Assembly (NCBI GenBank): GCA_031286755.1
Contig: JAITTX010000131.1
Coordinates: 1-34,863 of the forward strand
Direction of reading: 5' to 3'
DNA: 34,863 nucleotides
Origin: Paraburkholderia sp.
Lineage (GTDB): Bacteria; Pseudomonadota; Gammaproteobacteria; Burkholderiales; Burkholderiaceae
Shown in pieces: positions 7,560 to 15,370 of this stretch (position 1 is the first letter of the stretch; every line of letters starts with the position of its first letter). The translations under genes and the position numbers were made by a program. The notes under the pieces are model-generated. The model saw nothing but the letters and a program-made list of their open reading frames with translations. It was not told the origin of the DNA and ran no database searches.

Positions 7560-8252
7560 TCACCAGACGCCAGGCACGAACCGATACTTCACCCGCTCCA
7601 GATACGCGCTATAGCCCGGCAGTTCCGCGGCTAGCGCGCGCTCTTCCCGCACGGCGCGCCAGCCGATGCCCGCCACCATGAACGGCACGCACGCGAGGCC
7701 CCACCACGAGCCGAGCATGAGCGGCGTGCCCGCCAGCAGCGGGATCGCGAACGCATACATGGGATGGCGCACGTAGGCATACGGGCCGCTATCGGTCACG
7801 GTGTGGCCGCGTTCGCGCTGGATCTTCACGACAGGCGCCGCATAGCGATTGGCCGCGAACACCGCGCGCGTGGCGTACAGGCCAATGAAGATCCCCAGCG
7901 CGCCGCACACGCCGAGCCAGAACGGCACGTGCGACCAGCGAAAGCGCATGGCGTCGATGCCCATGAAAACCAGCCACGCGCACCAGCACACCGCGACCGC
8001 CATCATGAAGATGCGGTCCCAGCCCGCCTGCCCGCGCTGCGCGAATGGCGCGAGACGTTCGGCGAGCAGGCCCGGGTCGGTGCGCGCGAGCCACAGGCCG
8101 ATCCATGTGCCCAGCACCGCCCATTCGAGCAGCCAGAGCCATGCCGCGGCCCACGCCAGCGTGCCCGCCCCGGCGAACACCAGCGCGCCCTGGAACACCA
8201 GCCAGATGAACGTCTGCGTGAACAGGCGCTTGACGAGAGATTGGTCCACCAT
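7560..8252 (-). CDS. Isoprenylcysteine carboxylmethyltransferase-like membrane protein
   Basis: This encodes 230 residues with about five membrane helices, related to the ICMT/PEMT-type integral membrane methyltransferases. The C-terminal half carries the family signature YVRHPMYAFAIPLLAG near residue 155 and ends with an EERALAAELPGYSAYLERV segment, the usual SAM-binding and catalytic region. The bacterial substrate is unknown. The frame is open upstream to 8681, but that part is antisense to nat and repeat-derived. AGGAGG lies only 2 bases before the ATG at 8250-8252 and 5 bases before the next codon, a GTG, so the true start may be one codon in. It is downstream of nat on the same strand, 107 bases away across a 13-bp repeat array. 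Confidence 0.82.
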   Translation of the reverse strand: MVDQSLVKRLFTQTFIWLVFQGALVFAGAGTLAWAAAWLWLLEWAVLGTWIGLWLARTDPGLLAERLAPFAQRGQAGWDRIFMMAVAVCWCAWLVFMGIDAMRFRWSHVPFWLGVCGALGIFIGLYATRAVFAANRYAAPVVKIQRERGHTVTDSGPYAYVRHPMYAFAIPLLAGTPLMLGSWWGLACVPFMVAGIGWRAVREERALAAELPGYSAYLERVKYRFVPGVW

Positions 8253-8280
8253 GTCCTCCTGTGTCGGCCGGAGTGAGCGC

Positions 8281-8358
8281 TTCGAGTGGGTGCGTCGAGC
8301 GGGTGCTTCGAGCGGGTGCGTCGAGCGGGTGCTTCGAGCGGGTGCTTCGAGCGAGTGC
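8281..8358 (+). repeat. 13-bp minisatellite, six units
   Basis: Six head-to-tail 13-mers run from 8281 to 8358. The consensus is TTCGAGCGGGTGC, with the first base alternating T/G in units 1-5 (ttc, gtc, ttc, gtc, ttc), unit 1 having GTGGG and unit 6 GCGAG. The alternation implies growth by duplication of a 26-bp double unit. The array starts 2 bases beyond the nat stop (minus strand) and ends 28 bases before the next gene's start, so it is transcribed if the two genes share a message. There are no spacers, so it is not CRISPR. Confidence 0.9.
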
Positions 8359-8359
8359 T

Positions 8360-9202
8360 TCAGCGACTGGCGCCCCGCCCTTGCACGCGCGCGAACAGCG
8401 CATCCATGTCGAAGCCCACCGTATCCAGATCGAAGCGCTCGTTCAGGCAGCGCGCGAGTTCGCCCGCATTCCCGATCATGCGCTCCGTCGTGCGCTGGCC
8501 CGTGGCGTCGCGCTCCGTATAGCGGTCGTTGAACAGAATCGCGCGGCTGTCTTCGCGCGCGATGCAGGCAATCAGGCTCTCCCTGAAGAACGATTGCGGC
8601 GATGCCGACGTGTACCAGTTCGCCATTTCGTAGTCGACCCATTGCGCGGGCGCGTCGTCGAAGCGATAGACGTCGATCCACTCATTGCCGTCGAACTGCT
8701 CGAGTTTCCACTCGCGCTCGCCAAGCGGCGTGAGCCGCGCGGGCTCGAGCAGCGTCTCCTGCGCGCCGCGCTCGGCGAACGCCAGCGGCGCGCACAGCGA
8801 GGCGCTGCCAAAACCCACGTCGGCGAGCCAGGCCGCGCCGTCCGCCTGCACGCGCAGCAGCATGTGCGTGCGCGACGTGATCGTGCCTTGCGGGCGGCCG
8901 AAGAGCACGCGCGCGGCCAGCGGCTCGATGCGAAAGCCCAGTTGCATGAGCGCATGCGCAAGCACCGTGTTGTGCTCGAAACAATAGCCGCCGCGCCGCG
9001 ATGCCACGAGCTTGGCGAACACATCCGGCGGCGCGACCGACACGCCGCGCGCGGCAAACGGATCGAGATTCTCGAAAGCGATCGCACGCGGATGCAGGCG
9101 ATGCAGTGCGCGCAGCACGTCGAGCGACGCTTTGCGCTCGCCGCTGTAACCGATGCGCGCGAAATAACGATCGAGGTCGAAACGGAAATCGAGGTCGGAC
9201 AT
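8360..9202 (-). CDS. nat: Arylamine N-acetyltransferase
   Basis: This encodes 280 residues, the normal length for bacterial NAT. The cytosolic enzyme transfers acetyl from acetyl-CoA to arylamines, hydrazines and arylhydroxylamines through a Cys-His-Asp triad. All three residues are visible: Cys74 in RRGGYCFEHN, His113 in SRTHMLLRV and Asp128 in LADVGFGS. The N-terminal helical domain with AFENLDPF is also typical. The stop at 8360-8362 lies directly beside the 13-bp minisatellite, and the membrane methyltransferase-like gene follows. A 183-base gap upstream separates it from the LysR gene in the same direction. Substrate specificity cannot be read. Confidence 0.93.
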   Translation of the reverse strand: MSDLDFRFDLDRYFARIGYSGERKASLDVLRALHRLHPRAIAFENLDPFAARGVSVAPPDVFAKLVASRRGGYCFEHNTVLAHALMQLGFRIEPLAARVLFGRPQGTITSRTHMLLRVQADGAAWLADVGFGSASLCAPLAFAERGAQETLLEPARLTPLGEREWKLEQFDGNEWIDVYRFDDAPAQWVDYEMANWYTSASPQSFFRESLIACIAREDSRAILFNDRYTERDATGQRTTERMIGNAGELARCLNERFDLDTVGFDMDALFARVQGRGASR

Positions 9203-9385
9203 GGAGGCGGCTCGCTATGCGAAGGAATCGAAAAGACCCGGAAACAGCCTGACGCTCCGATGATGTTCGCGCTCTTTGCGCCTGCCGGACACCTTCGAAG
9301 CGGACTGGCTCCAATTATATGGCTCGCCGACAACCAGCGTTTGCAACGCACTCGCCTCTCGCGCCACGTTCGCCACGTGCGCCGC

Positions 9386-10255
9386 CTACGCGCGCTGACG
9401 CCGCACCGAAAGATCCTGAACCATCTGCTGTACGAAATAATCGCAGGTCGCCCGATTCGATTTCACGCTGCGTGCAACGATGATGTCGAGCGGCTCGATC
9501 TTCGGCAGCCCCTGCGCCTCGCCGAGGACCTCGAAGCGCGGCGGCACGCTGCAGCGCGTGAGCGCCACCACCGCAATGCCCGCCTCCACCGTCGCCATCA
9601 GCCCCATCAGGCTCGCGCTGCTATAGGCCGCGCGATAGCGGATGCGCGCCGCGTCGAGCGCCGCCACCGTATGCGCGCGCGCCACGCTGCCGTGCTCGTA
9701 AAGGCCCACCGGCAGCGGCGAGATCGAGAGCGGCGCCGGATCGTCGGGCGAGCCCACCCAGACCATGTCTTCGCTGCGCACGAATTCGCCGCGCAATTTT
9801 TTGTCGCGCGTGACGAAGGCCACGTCGATCTTGTTGTCGGCCAGCATCGGCCCGAGCGCCACGCTCTGCGCGCACACGATCTCGATCTCCACATGCGGAT
9901 AAAGCGTCGAAAAGCGCCTGAGCACTGGAGAGAGCAGCGCGGCCATATAGTCGTCGGGCGCGCCCAGCACCACGCGCCCCGTCACCTCGGGCCGCACCAG
10001 CGCCGACCACGCCTCTTCCTGCAAATCGAGCGCGCGCCGCGCATATTCCAGCAGCGTGCTGCCGGGCCGCGTGAGCGCGAGATTGCGCGTGTCGCGCGTG
10101 AACAGCGTGGTGCCGAGCATCTGCTCCAGCCGCTTGATCTGCATGCTCACCGCCGCCTGGGAGCGATGCACGGTCACGGCCGCCTTCGTGAAGCTGCCCG
10201 CGTCCGCGACGGCCGCGAAGGTGCGCAACAGGTCGATATCGAACTCGGGGTTCAT
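9386..10255 (-). CDS. LysR-family transcriptional regulator
   Basis: This encodes 289 residues. The N-terminal winged helix-turn-helix reads LLRTFAAVADAGSFTKAA followed by VHRSQAAVSMQIKRLEQMLG, the classic LysR pattern, and a periplasmic-binding-like effector domain follows from about residue 90. It is divergent from the EamA transporter gene with a 112-base gap, the normal layout when a LysR protein controls its neighbour. It also lies upstream of nat in the same orientation. The effector is unknown. Confidence 0.9.
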   Translation of the reverse strand: MNPEFDIDLLRTFAAVADAGSFTKAAVTVHRSQAAVSMQIKRLEQMLGTTLFTRDTRNLALTRPGSTLLEYARRALDLQEEAWSALVRPEVTGRVVLGAPDDYMAALLSPVLRRFSTLYPHVEIEIVCAQSVALGPMLADNKIDVAFVTRDKKLRGEFVRSEDMVWVGSPDDPAPLSISPLPVGLYEHGSVARAHTVAALDAARIRYRAAYSSASLMGLMATVEAGIAVVALTRCSVPPRFEVLGEAQGLPKIEPLDIIVARSVKSNRATCDYFVQQMVQDLSVRRQRA

Positions 10256-10276
10256 GATTCATAAGTCACGCTGATG

Positions 10277-10295
10277 GAATTCTTCAATTTAATTC
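10277..10295. promoter_or_regulatory. Candidate LysR-type dyad in the LysR/EamA gap
   Basis: GAATT-N9-AATTC forms an interrupted dyad and contains a T-N11-A spacing (10280 to 10292), the general LysR box form. It begins 22 bases beyond the LysR start codon in the divergent gap, where a LysR autoregulatory site is expected. AT-rich dyads arise by chance, so this is a suggestion only. Confidence 0.35.
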
Positions 10296-10367
10296 GTTTG
10301 CTGACACCCCGCAACTGACGAATACTGGGCCGGTTTTCAACCGGCTTTCTATCCACGCACTCCATCC

Positions 10368-11306
10368 ATGCAATCCGGACTCCACACCGGCCGCCGCGAA
10401 GGCGTCTTCATGCTCGCGGGCGGCGGGCTCCTGATGGGCACGATCGGCATCTTCGTCGAGGAGGCGCGCCTTGGCGCGCTCACGCTCGTGTTCTTCCGCT
10501 GCTTCTTCGGCATGCTCGCGCTCGCCGGGTATTGCGCATGGAGGGGCTGGCTCACTCCGGGCCAGATCAAGCGCCAGTTCACGCGCCGCACGTTCGCGCT
10601 CGCGTTCGTCTCGGGCGTGCTGATGGTCACACAGTGGGTGGGATTTTTCGATTCGATTCATCGCACGAGCATCGCGGTGGCGACGGTCGTGTTTCATGTG
10701 CAGCCGTTCTGGGTCGTGTTGATGGGCGCGGCGCTCTTTCACGAGCGGCTGGGCGCGGACCGGCTCGGCTGGATCGCGATTGCCTTCGCGGGCCTCGTGC
10801 TGGCCTCGGGCGTGCTCGCGGAAAGTCATGTCGCCGACCATCCGCGCTATCTGATCGGCCTCGCCGAGGCGCTGGGCGGCTCCGTGCTCTACGCGAGCGT
10901 CACGCTGATCGCGAAGAGCCTGCGCGACTTCCGCCCGCATCTGCTCACGCTCATCCAGTGCGCGGTGGGGTCGATCTGCCTGCCGCTCATCGCGCCCTTC
11001 GTCGCGCCGCTCGAGCTCGCGCATATCGCGCCCGCGCAGTGGGGCTGGCTCATCGGCATGGGGGTGCTGCACACGGGGCTGTCCTATGTGCTGATCTACG
11101 GCGCGCTGCCCAAGCTCACCACGCCCGTGATCGCGGTGCTGCTGTTCGTCTATCCGCTCACGGCCATCGCCGTCGATGCCATCGTCTACGGCCGCGCGCT
11201 CAGCGTGCCGCAACTCGCGGGCATGGTGCTGATCGTGCTGGCGAGCCTCGGCGTGAATCTCGGCTGGCGCCTCCTGCCGCCGGGGCTCGTGCTCAGGCGG
11301 CGCTAG
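10368..11306 (+). CDS. EamA/DMT-family transporter
   Basis: This encodes 312 residues forming about ten membrane helices in two EamA repeats of five. This is the standard plan of drug/metabolite exporters of the DMT superfamily at the inner membrane. The first repeat carries VATVVFHVQPFWVVLMGAAL and the second LTTPVIAVLLFVYPLTAIAVD, the usual repeat-end segments. Substrate cannot be predicted. No ribosome binding site is evident before the ATG at 10368; an in-frame ATG at 10410 is an alternative that would start just before helix 1. Divergence from the LysR gene suggests that regulator controls it. Confidence 0.85.
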   Translation: MQSGLHTGRREGVFMLAGGGLLMGTIGIFVEEARLGALTLVFFRCFFGMLALAGYCAWRGWLTPGQIKRQFTRRTFALAFVSGVLMVTQWVGFFDSIHRTSIAVATVVFHVQPFWVVLMGAALFHERLGADRLGWIAIAFAGLVLASGVLAESHVADHPRYLIGLAEALGGSVLYASVTLIAKSLRDFRPHLLTLIQCAVGSICLPLIAPFVAPLELAHIAPAQWGWLIGMGVLHTGLSYVLIYGALPKLTTPVIAVLLFVYPLTAIAVDAIVYGRALSVPQLAGMVLIVLASLGVNLGWRLLPPGLVLRRR

Positions 11307-11323
11307 CGCGCGCCGCCCGGGGT

Positions 11324-11353
11324 CAGGGCCTGTTCATGCAGCAACGGGCCCTG
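11324..11353. other. Hairpin between convergent transporter genes
   Basis: CAGGGCC (11324-11330) pairs with GGCCCTG (11347-11353) around a 16-base loop, in the 84-base gap between the EamA and MFS stops. No U tract follows on either strand, so it is not a standard intrinsic terminator, though position suggests an end-of-transcript structure. Confidence 0.35.
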
Positions 11354-11390
11354 GTGGAGCAACGCCTGAAACAACGCTTCGAAGCGCGCC

Positions 11391-12689
11391 TTACGAAGGC
11401 AGCGTCTCGCCCTTGGTCTCCGGTGCGAACGGGATGATGAGCAGCCCGAGCACGAACGCGATCGCCGTGAGCGCGACCGGCACGCCCAGCGTGTGCATGC
11501 GCAGCACGGCCGCGCCCAGCAGGAAGTTCACGCCCGCGCCCACGAAACGCCCGAACGAGGTGCAGAACGCGAACGCCGTGGCCCGCACGCGCGTCTCGAA
11601 CTGCTCGGGCAGCCACAGGCTGAAGAGCGCGAAGTTGCCGCCGAAGAAACCCAGCACGAACAGAATCGCGATGAACGGCACGAGCCCGTTCTCGAGATAG
11701 AAGGCCCAGCCGAAGCTCGCCGCGATCGTGACGGCCATGCCCGCGAAATAAACCGCGAGCGTCCATTTGCGGCCGATGCGCTCGGCCATCGGCGGCAGCG
11801 CGAGGCAGCCGAGAATCGTGCCGATGGAGAGAATGCCGGTTGCGATGGAAGCCGTGCGGATGGCCTCGGCCTTGCTGGCGCCCGCGCGCGTCGCGAGCTG
11901 GATCACGGCGGAAGGCTCGTACACGGCGCCCGCCCACAGGCCGATGATGGCAATGGTCAGGAGCGCGCACGCCACCACGGTGCGCACACGGTAAGCGCTG
12001 CTGAAGATCTCGCGCAGCGGGTGGCCGCGATGCACGTGGCTGGCTTCGGAGCGCTTCCATGTCTGCGGCTCCTCCACGCGCGTGAGCACGAGAATGGCGA
12101 TGACCACCGGCACGGCGCCCATGAGGAACATCGCGCGCCAGCCGAAGTGCACGCCCACCGTGTAGTTGAGCGCCGCGGCGATGAAGAAGCCCGCGTAATA
12201 GCCGGTCTGCAGATAACCCGCGCCCATCTTGCGACGATCCTCGGGCCACGACTCGGCCACGTAGGTGCCCGCGAGCGCCCATTCGCCGCCAATGCCCACG
12301 CCCGCCAGAAAGCGGTAGATGCCGAGCGCCCATACGCTTTGCGCGGTGGCCGAGAGGCCGGTGAAGATCGCGAACATGAAAATCGTGCCGGCCAGCACGC
12401 GCGTGCGGCCGAAGCGGTCCGCCATCGGCCCCCAGATGAACGAGAGGCCCCAACCCACCAGAAAGAGCGCGAACAGGATCGAGCCCGCGAGCCCGATGTT
12501 CGCGGGCGTGGCCGCATAACCCGAGCGTGGCAGCAACTCGGTGAGCGCCGGCGTGAGCACGAGCGCGTAGATGAACGAGTCCATGCCGTCGAGCGTCCAG
12601 CCCGCCCATGCACCCCAGAAGCCCACGATCTGCGAGCGGTTGAGCGGTGTCTTCTGGGCACGCCGTGCGGCCCCGGTTATCGAATTCAT
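11391..12689 (-). CDS. MFS transporter, possible malonate importer
   Basis: This encodes 432 residues with twelve predicted helices. The major facilitator signature between helices 2 and 3 is clear (GPMADRFGRTRVLAG), repeated in the second half as PPMAERIGRKWTLAV, and GWTLDGMDSFIYALVL lies in helix 1. The pattern resembles the metabolite:H+ symporter group (sugar, aromatic or dicarboxylic acids). It diverges from the GntR gene that heads the mdc operon, sharing a 131-base promoter region. No mdcL/mdcM genes are visible, so uptake of malonate is the natural guess, but this is inferred from position. GGAGAGAG lies just upstream of the ATG. Confidence 0.85.
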   Translation of the reverse strand: MNSITGAARRAQKTPLNRSQIVGFWGAWAGWTLDGMDSFIYALVLTPALTELLPRSGYAATPANIGLAGSILFALFLVGWGLSFIWGPMADRFGRTRVLAGTIFMFAIFTGLSATAQSVWALGIYRFLAGVGIGGEWALAGTYVAESWPEDRRKMGAGYLQTGYYAGFFIAAALNYTVGVHFGWRAMFLMGAVPVVIAILVLTRVEEPQTWKRSEASHVHRGHPLREIFSSAYRVRTVVACALLTIAIIGLWAGAVYEPSAVIQLATRAGASKAEAIRTASIATGILSIGTILGCLALPPMAERIGRKWTLAVYFAGMAVTIAASFGWAFYLENGLVPFIAILFVLGFFGGNFALFSLWLPEQFETRVRATAFAFCTSFGRFVGAGVNFLLGAAVLRMHTLGVPVALTAIAFVLGLLIIPFAPETKGETLPS

Positions 12690-12799
12690 AAGCGTCTCTC
12701 TCCATGAATTTCCTGCACGCGCCGCACTACCATGACGTATGTGCTGGCGTCCCGCCTGGCCGCGGTTTTCGGGTTTCCGAGACTTTCAAAGTCATCGTT

Positions 12800-12810
12800 T
12801 TATATATAAT
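12800..12810 (+). promoter_or_regulatory. Likely GntR promoter -10 inside a palindrome
   Basis: An exact TATAAT (12805-12810) overlaps the perfect palindrome TTATATATAA (12800-12809) in an otherwise GC-rich region between MFS and GntR. The matching -35 is weak (CTTTCA at 12783-12788). Transcription would start near 12817, only about four bases before the GntR ATG at 12821. GntR-family operators are usually short palindromes, so this could also be an autorepression site. Confidence 0.5.
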
Positions 12811-12820
12811 ATTTGATCTT

Positions 12821-13690
12821 ATGAGCCACGCAACGGATGGTTTTCCCCTGGAAGGCAGCGCCCAAGCCGCCTCGCAGCCGGCCCCCGAACCGGTCTCGCA
12901 ACCCGCGCCACAAGGGTTGCCGGGTCTGCCGGGCGCCGCGGCGCCGCGCACCAGCACCTCGCGCATGATCGCGGACGCCCTGCGCACCGCCATCGTCGAG
13001 GGCACGCTCGCGCCCGACGCGCCGCTGCGCCAGGACGCGATCGCGCGCCACTTTTCGGTAAGCGCCATTCCCGTGCGCGAGGCCCTGCGCCAGCTCGCGA
13101 GTGAGGGCTGGGCGAGGATCGAGGTCAACAAGGGCGCCTGCGTCGCCTCGCTCTCGCGCGACGAAGCGCGTGAGATCTACGAGATCCGCTCGGCGCTCGA
13201 AAGCCTCGCGCTTGGCCTCGCGATTCCGCATCACACGCCCGAGACACTGCGCGAAGTGAGCGCGCTGGCCGCCGCCGCGTCGCGCGAGCGCGACCCGTCG
13301 CTCTATGTGGCGCGCAACGAGGCCTTCCATATGAGCCTCTATGCGCCCGCTGGCCGCCCGCAATTAATGGAGATGCTCGCCACCCTGCATCGCCGTGGCG
13401 AGCGCTATCTGCGCCTGAAATTCGGCTTTCCCGCCTACAAGGGCGAATCGGATGCCGAGCACACCGAGATCCTCGCCGCCGTGAAGCGCCGCGACATCCC
13501 GGCCGCGCAAGCGCTCGTGGCCGCGCACCTGCTGGGCACCGGCGAATTGATCTACCGTTTTCTGACCGAGCGCGCAGCGGCCCAACCCGCCGCCAAAAAA
13601 CGACGCGCCGGCGCTGCTTCGCCTACTTCCTCCGCCTCTCCCGCAACACCCCGCTCACGGAGCCGAACTCCCGATGAAGCCTCAAGCTGA
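12821..13690 (+). CDS. GntR-family (FCD) regulator of the mdc operon
   Basis: This encodes 289 residues. After a Pro/Ala-rich N-terminal 45 residues comes a winged helix-turn-helix (MIADALRTAIVEGTLAPDA, FSVSAIPVREALRQLASEGW), then an FCD all-helical effector domain with RNEAFHMSLYAPAGRP and a HLLGTGELIYRFL end. The last 35 residues are Lys/Arg/Ser/Pro-rich. GntR/FCD regulators of mdc clusters are known (MdcY type) and usually respond to malonate or its CoA ester; that role is inferred here. The 3' end overlaps mdcA by 17 bases, so regulator and enzymes are likely one transcript. The ATG at 12821 has no ribosome binding site; an upstream ATG at 12704 would place the probable promoter inside the gene and is disfavoured. 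Confidence 0.85.
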   Translation: MSHATDGFPLEGSAQAASQPAPEPVSQPAPQGLPGLPGAAAPRTSTSRMIADALRTAIVEGTLAPDAPLRQDAIARHFSVSAIPVREALRQLASEGWARIEVNKGACVASLSRDEAREIYEIRSALESLALGLAIPHHTPETLREVSALAAAASRERDPSLYVARNEAFHMSLYAPAGRPQLMEMLATLHRRGERYLRLKFGFPAYKGESDAEHTEILAAVKRRDIPAAQALVAAHLLGTGELIYRFLTERAAAQPAAKKRRAGAASPTSSASPATPRSRSRTPDEASS

Positions 13691-15365
13691 AACGCCCACT
13701 TCGCCCGACCTCGCCAACCCGGCGCAGCGCTCGTGGACCACGCGCCGCGACGAAAAGGCCCGCCGCCTCGCCGCCATTGCCGGCTGGCTCGAAGACGGCA
13801 TCCTGCCCGCCGCGCGCACGACCGAAGCGCTGGAGTTGCTGATCCGCCCAGGCGACCGCGTCGCCCTCGAAGGCGACAACCAGAAGCAGGCCGACTTTCT
13901 CTCGCGCTCGCTCGCCAGGGCCGATCCCGCGAAGCTCAACAACGTTCATCTGCTGATTTCGAGCATCAGCCGCCCCGAGCACCTCACGCTGTTCGAGCGC
14001 GGCATCGCGCACCGCGTGGACTTTTCGTTCGCGGGACCGCAGAGCCTGCGCGTCGCCCAACTGCTCGAAGACGGCCGGCTCGAAGTAGGCGCGATCCACA
14101 CCTACGTGGAGCTTTACGCGCGCATGTTCGTCGACCTGATTCCGCAAGTCGCGCTGCTGTGCGCAGAAAAGGCCGACCGTCACGGCAATCTCTACACGGG
14201 CGCGAACACCGAGGACACGCCCACCATCGCCGAAGCCGCGGCCTTCAGCCAGGGCATCGTGATCGTTCAGGTGAACGAAATCGTCGACGAGCTGCCGCGT
14301 GTGGACATTCCGGGCTCGTGGGTGGACGTGGTCGTGCAGGCCGACCGGCCTTTCGCGGTCGAGCCGCTGTTCACGCGCGACCCGCGCCATATCGGCGACT
14401 TGCAAGTGCTCACCGCGATGATGACCATCAAGGGCATCTACGCGCCGTACAACATCACCTCGCTCAATCACGGCATTGGCTTCGATACCGCGGCCATCGA
14501 ATTGCTGCTGCCCACCTATGGCGCATCGCTCGGCCTCAAGGGCAAGATCTGCCGCAACTGGACGCTCAATCCGCATCCCACGCTGATTCCCGCCATCGAA
14601 TCGGGCTGGGTCGAAAGCGTGCATTGCTTCGGCAGCGAAGTGGGCATGGAAGCGTATATCGCCGCGCGGCCCGACGTGTTCTTCACCGGCAGCGACGGCA
14701 GCCTGCGCTCGAACCGCGTGCTGTGCCAGCTTGCGGGCCAGTATGGAGTCGACCTTTTCATCGGCTCGACGCTGCAGATCGACCCCGACGCGAATTCGTC
14801 CACCGTCACGCGCGGGCGGCTGGCGGGCTTCGGCGGCGCGCCGAACATGGGCCACGATCCGCGCGGGCGCCGTCATGCGAGCGACGCGTGGCTCAAGCTG
14901 CTCAAGGCCAGCGGCCCGCAAGCGTCGATCGGGCGCGGCCACAAGCTCGTCGTGCAGCTCGTGGAAACGTGGAAGAAAGGCGGCGAGCCGACTTTCGTGG
15001 ATGAGCTCGACGCCATCGCCGTGGGCGAGAAGAGCGGCATGCCCATCGCGCCCGTGATGATCTACGGCGACGACGTGAGCCACGTGGTGACCGAGGAAGG
15101 CATCGCGCACCTGCATCGCGCGGAAGGCGTCGACGAACGGCGGGCCGCGCTCGCGGCGGTCGCGGGCGTGACGCCCATCGGTTTGCGCGCGCAGCCGCAG
15201 AAGACCGCAGAACTGCGCCAGCGCGGCATCGTTCAATTTCCCGAAGATCTCGGCATCCGCCGCGGCGACGCGAAACGCTCGCTGCTCGCTGCGCGCAGCA
15301 TCGACGATCTCGTGACGTGGTCGGGCGGGCTCTATACGCCGCCCGCACGCTTCCGTAGCTGGTAA
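13674..15365 (+). CDS. mdcA: Malonate decarboxylase alpha subunit (acyl carrier transferase)
   Basis: This encodes 563 residues, the usual MdcA length. This subunit swaps acetyl for malonyl on the acyl carrier protein, forming malonyl-S-ACP and releasing acetate. Conserved stretches include ALEGDNQKQADFLSRSL, LISSISRPEHL, ADRHGNLYTGANTEDTP and FGGAPNMGHDPRGRRHASDA. No membrane segments are present, so the complex is cytosolic and sodium-independent (no MdcF-type or MadB-like pump is seen). It starts inside the GntR gene end, with GGAG 11 bases before the ATG, and is followed by mdcB after 5 bases. This is the first enzyme gene of an mdcABCDEGH operon. Confidence 0.95.
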   Translation: MKPQAETPTSPDLANPAQRSWTTRRDEKARRLAAIAGWLEDGILPAARTTEALELLIRPGDRVALEGDNQKQADFLSRSLARADPAKLNNVHLLISSISRPEHLTLFERGIAHRVDFSFAGPQSLRVAQLLEDGRLEVGAIHTYVELYARMFVDLIPQVALLCAEKADRHGNLYTGANTEDTPTIAEAAAFSQGIVIVQVNEIVDELPRVDIPGSWVDVVVQADRPFAVEPLFTRDPRHIGDLQVLTAMMTIKGIYAPYNITSLNHGIGFDTAAIELLLPTYGASLGLKGKICRNWTLNPHPTLIPAIESGWVESVHCFGSEVGMEAYIAARPDVFFTGSDGSLRSNRVLCQLAGQYGVDLFIGSTLQIDPDANSSTVTRGRLAGFGGAPNMGHDPRGRRHASDAWLKLLKASGPQASIGRGHKLVVQLVETWKKGGEPTFVDELDAIAVGEKSGMPIAPVMIYGDDVSHVVTEEGIAHLHRAEGVDERRAALAAVAGVTPIGLRAQPQKTAELRQRGIVQFPEDLGIRRGDAKRSLLAARSIDDLVTWSGGLYTPPARFRSW

Positions 15366-15370
15366 GCGCG

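Noticed and set aside
8281-8358. CRISPR array
   Set aside because: The units are directly adjacent with no spacers and only 13 bp long.
8261-10264. 667-residue open frame on the plus strand
   Set aside because: It is antisense to nat and the LysR gene, is very Arg/His/Ala-rich, and starts within the 13-bp repeats. It is a by-product of high GC content opposite real genes.
11324-11353. Intrinsic terminator between EamA and MFS genes
   Set aside because: The stem is real, but there is no U tract on either strand and the loop is 16 bases, so it is listed only as a hairpin.
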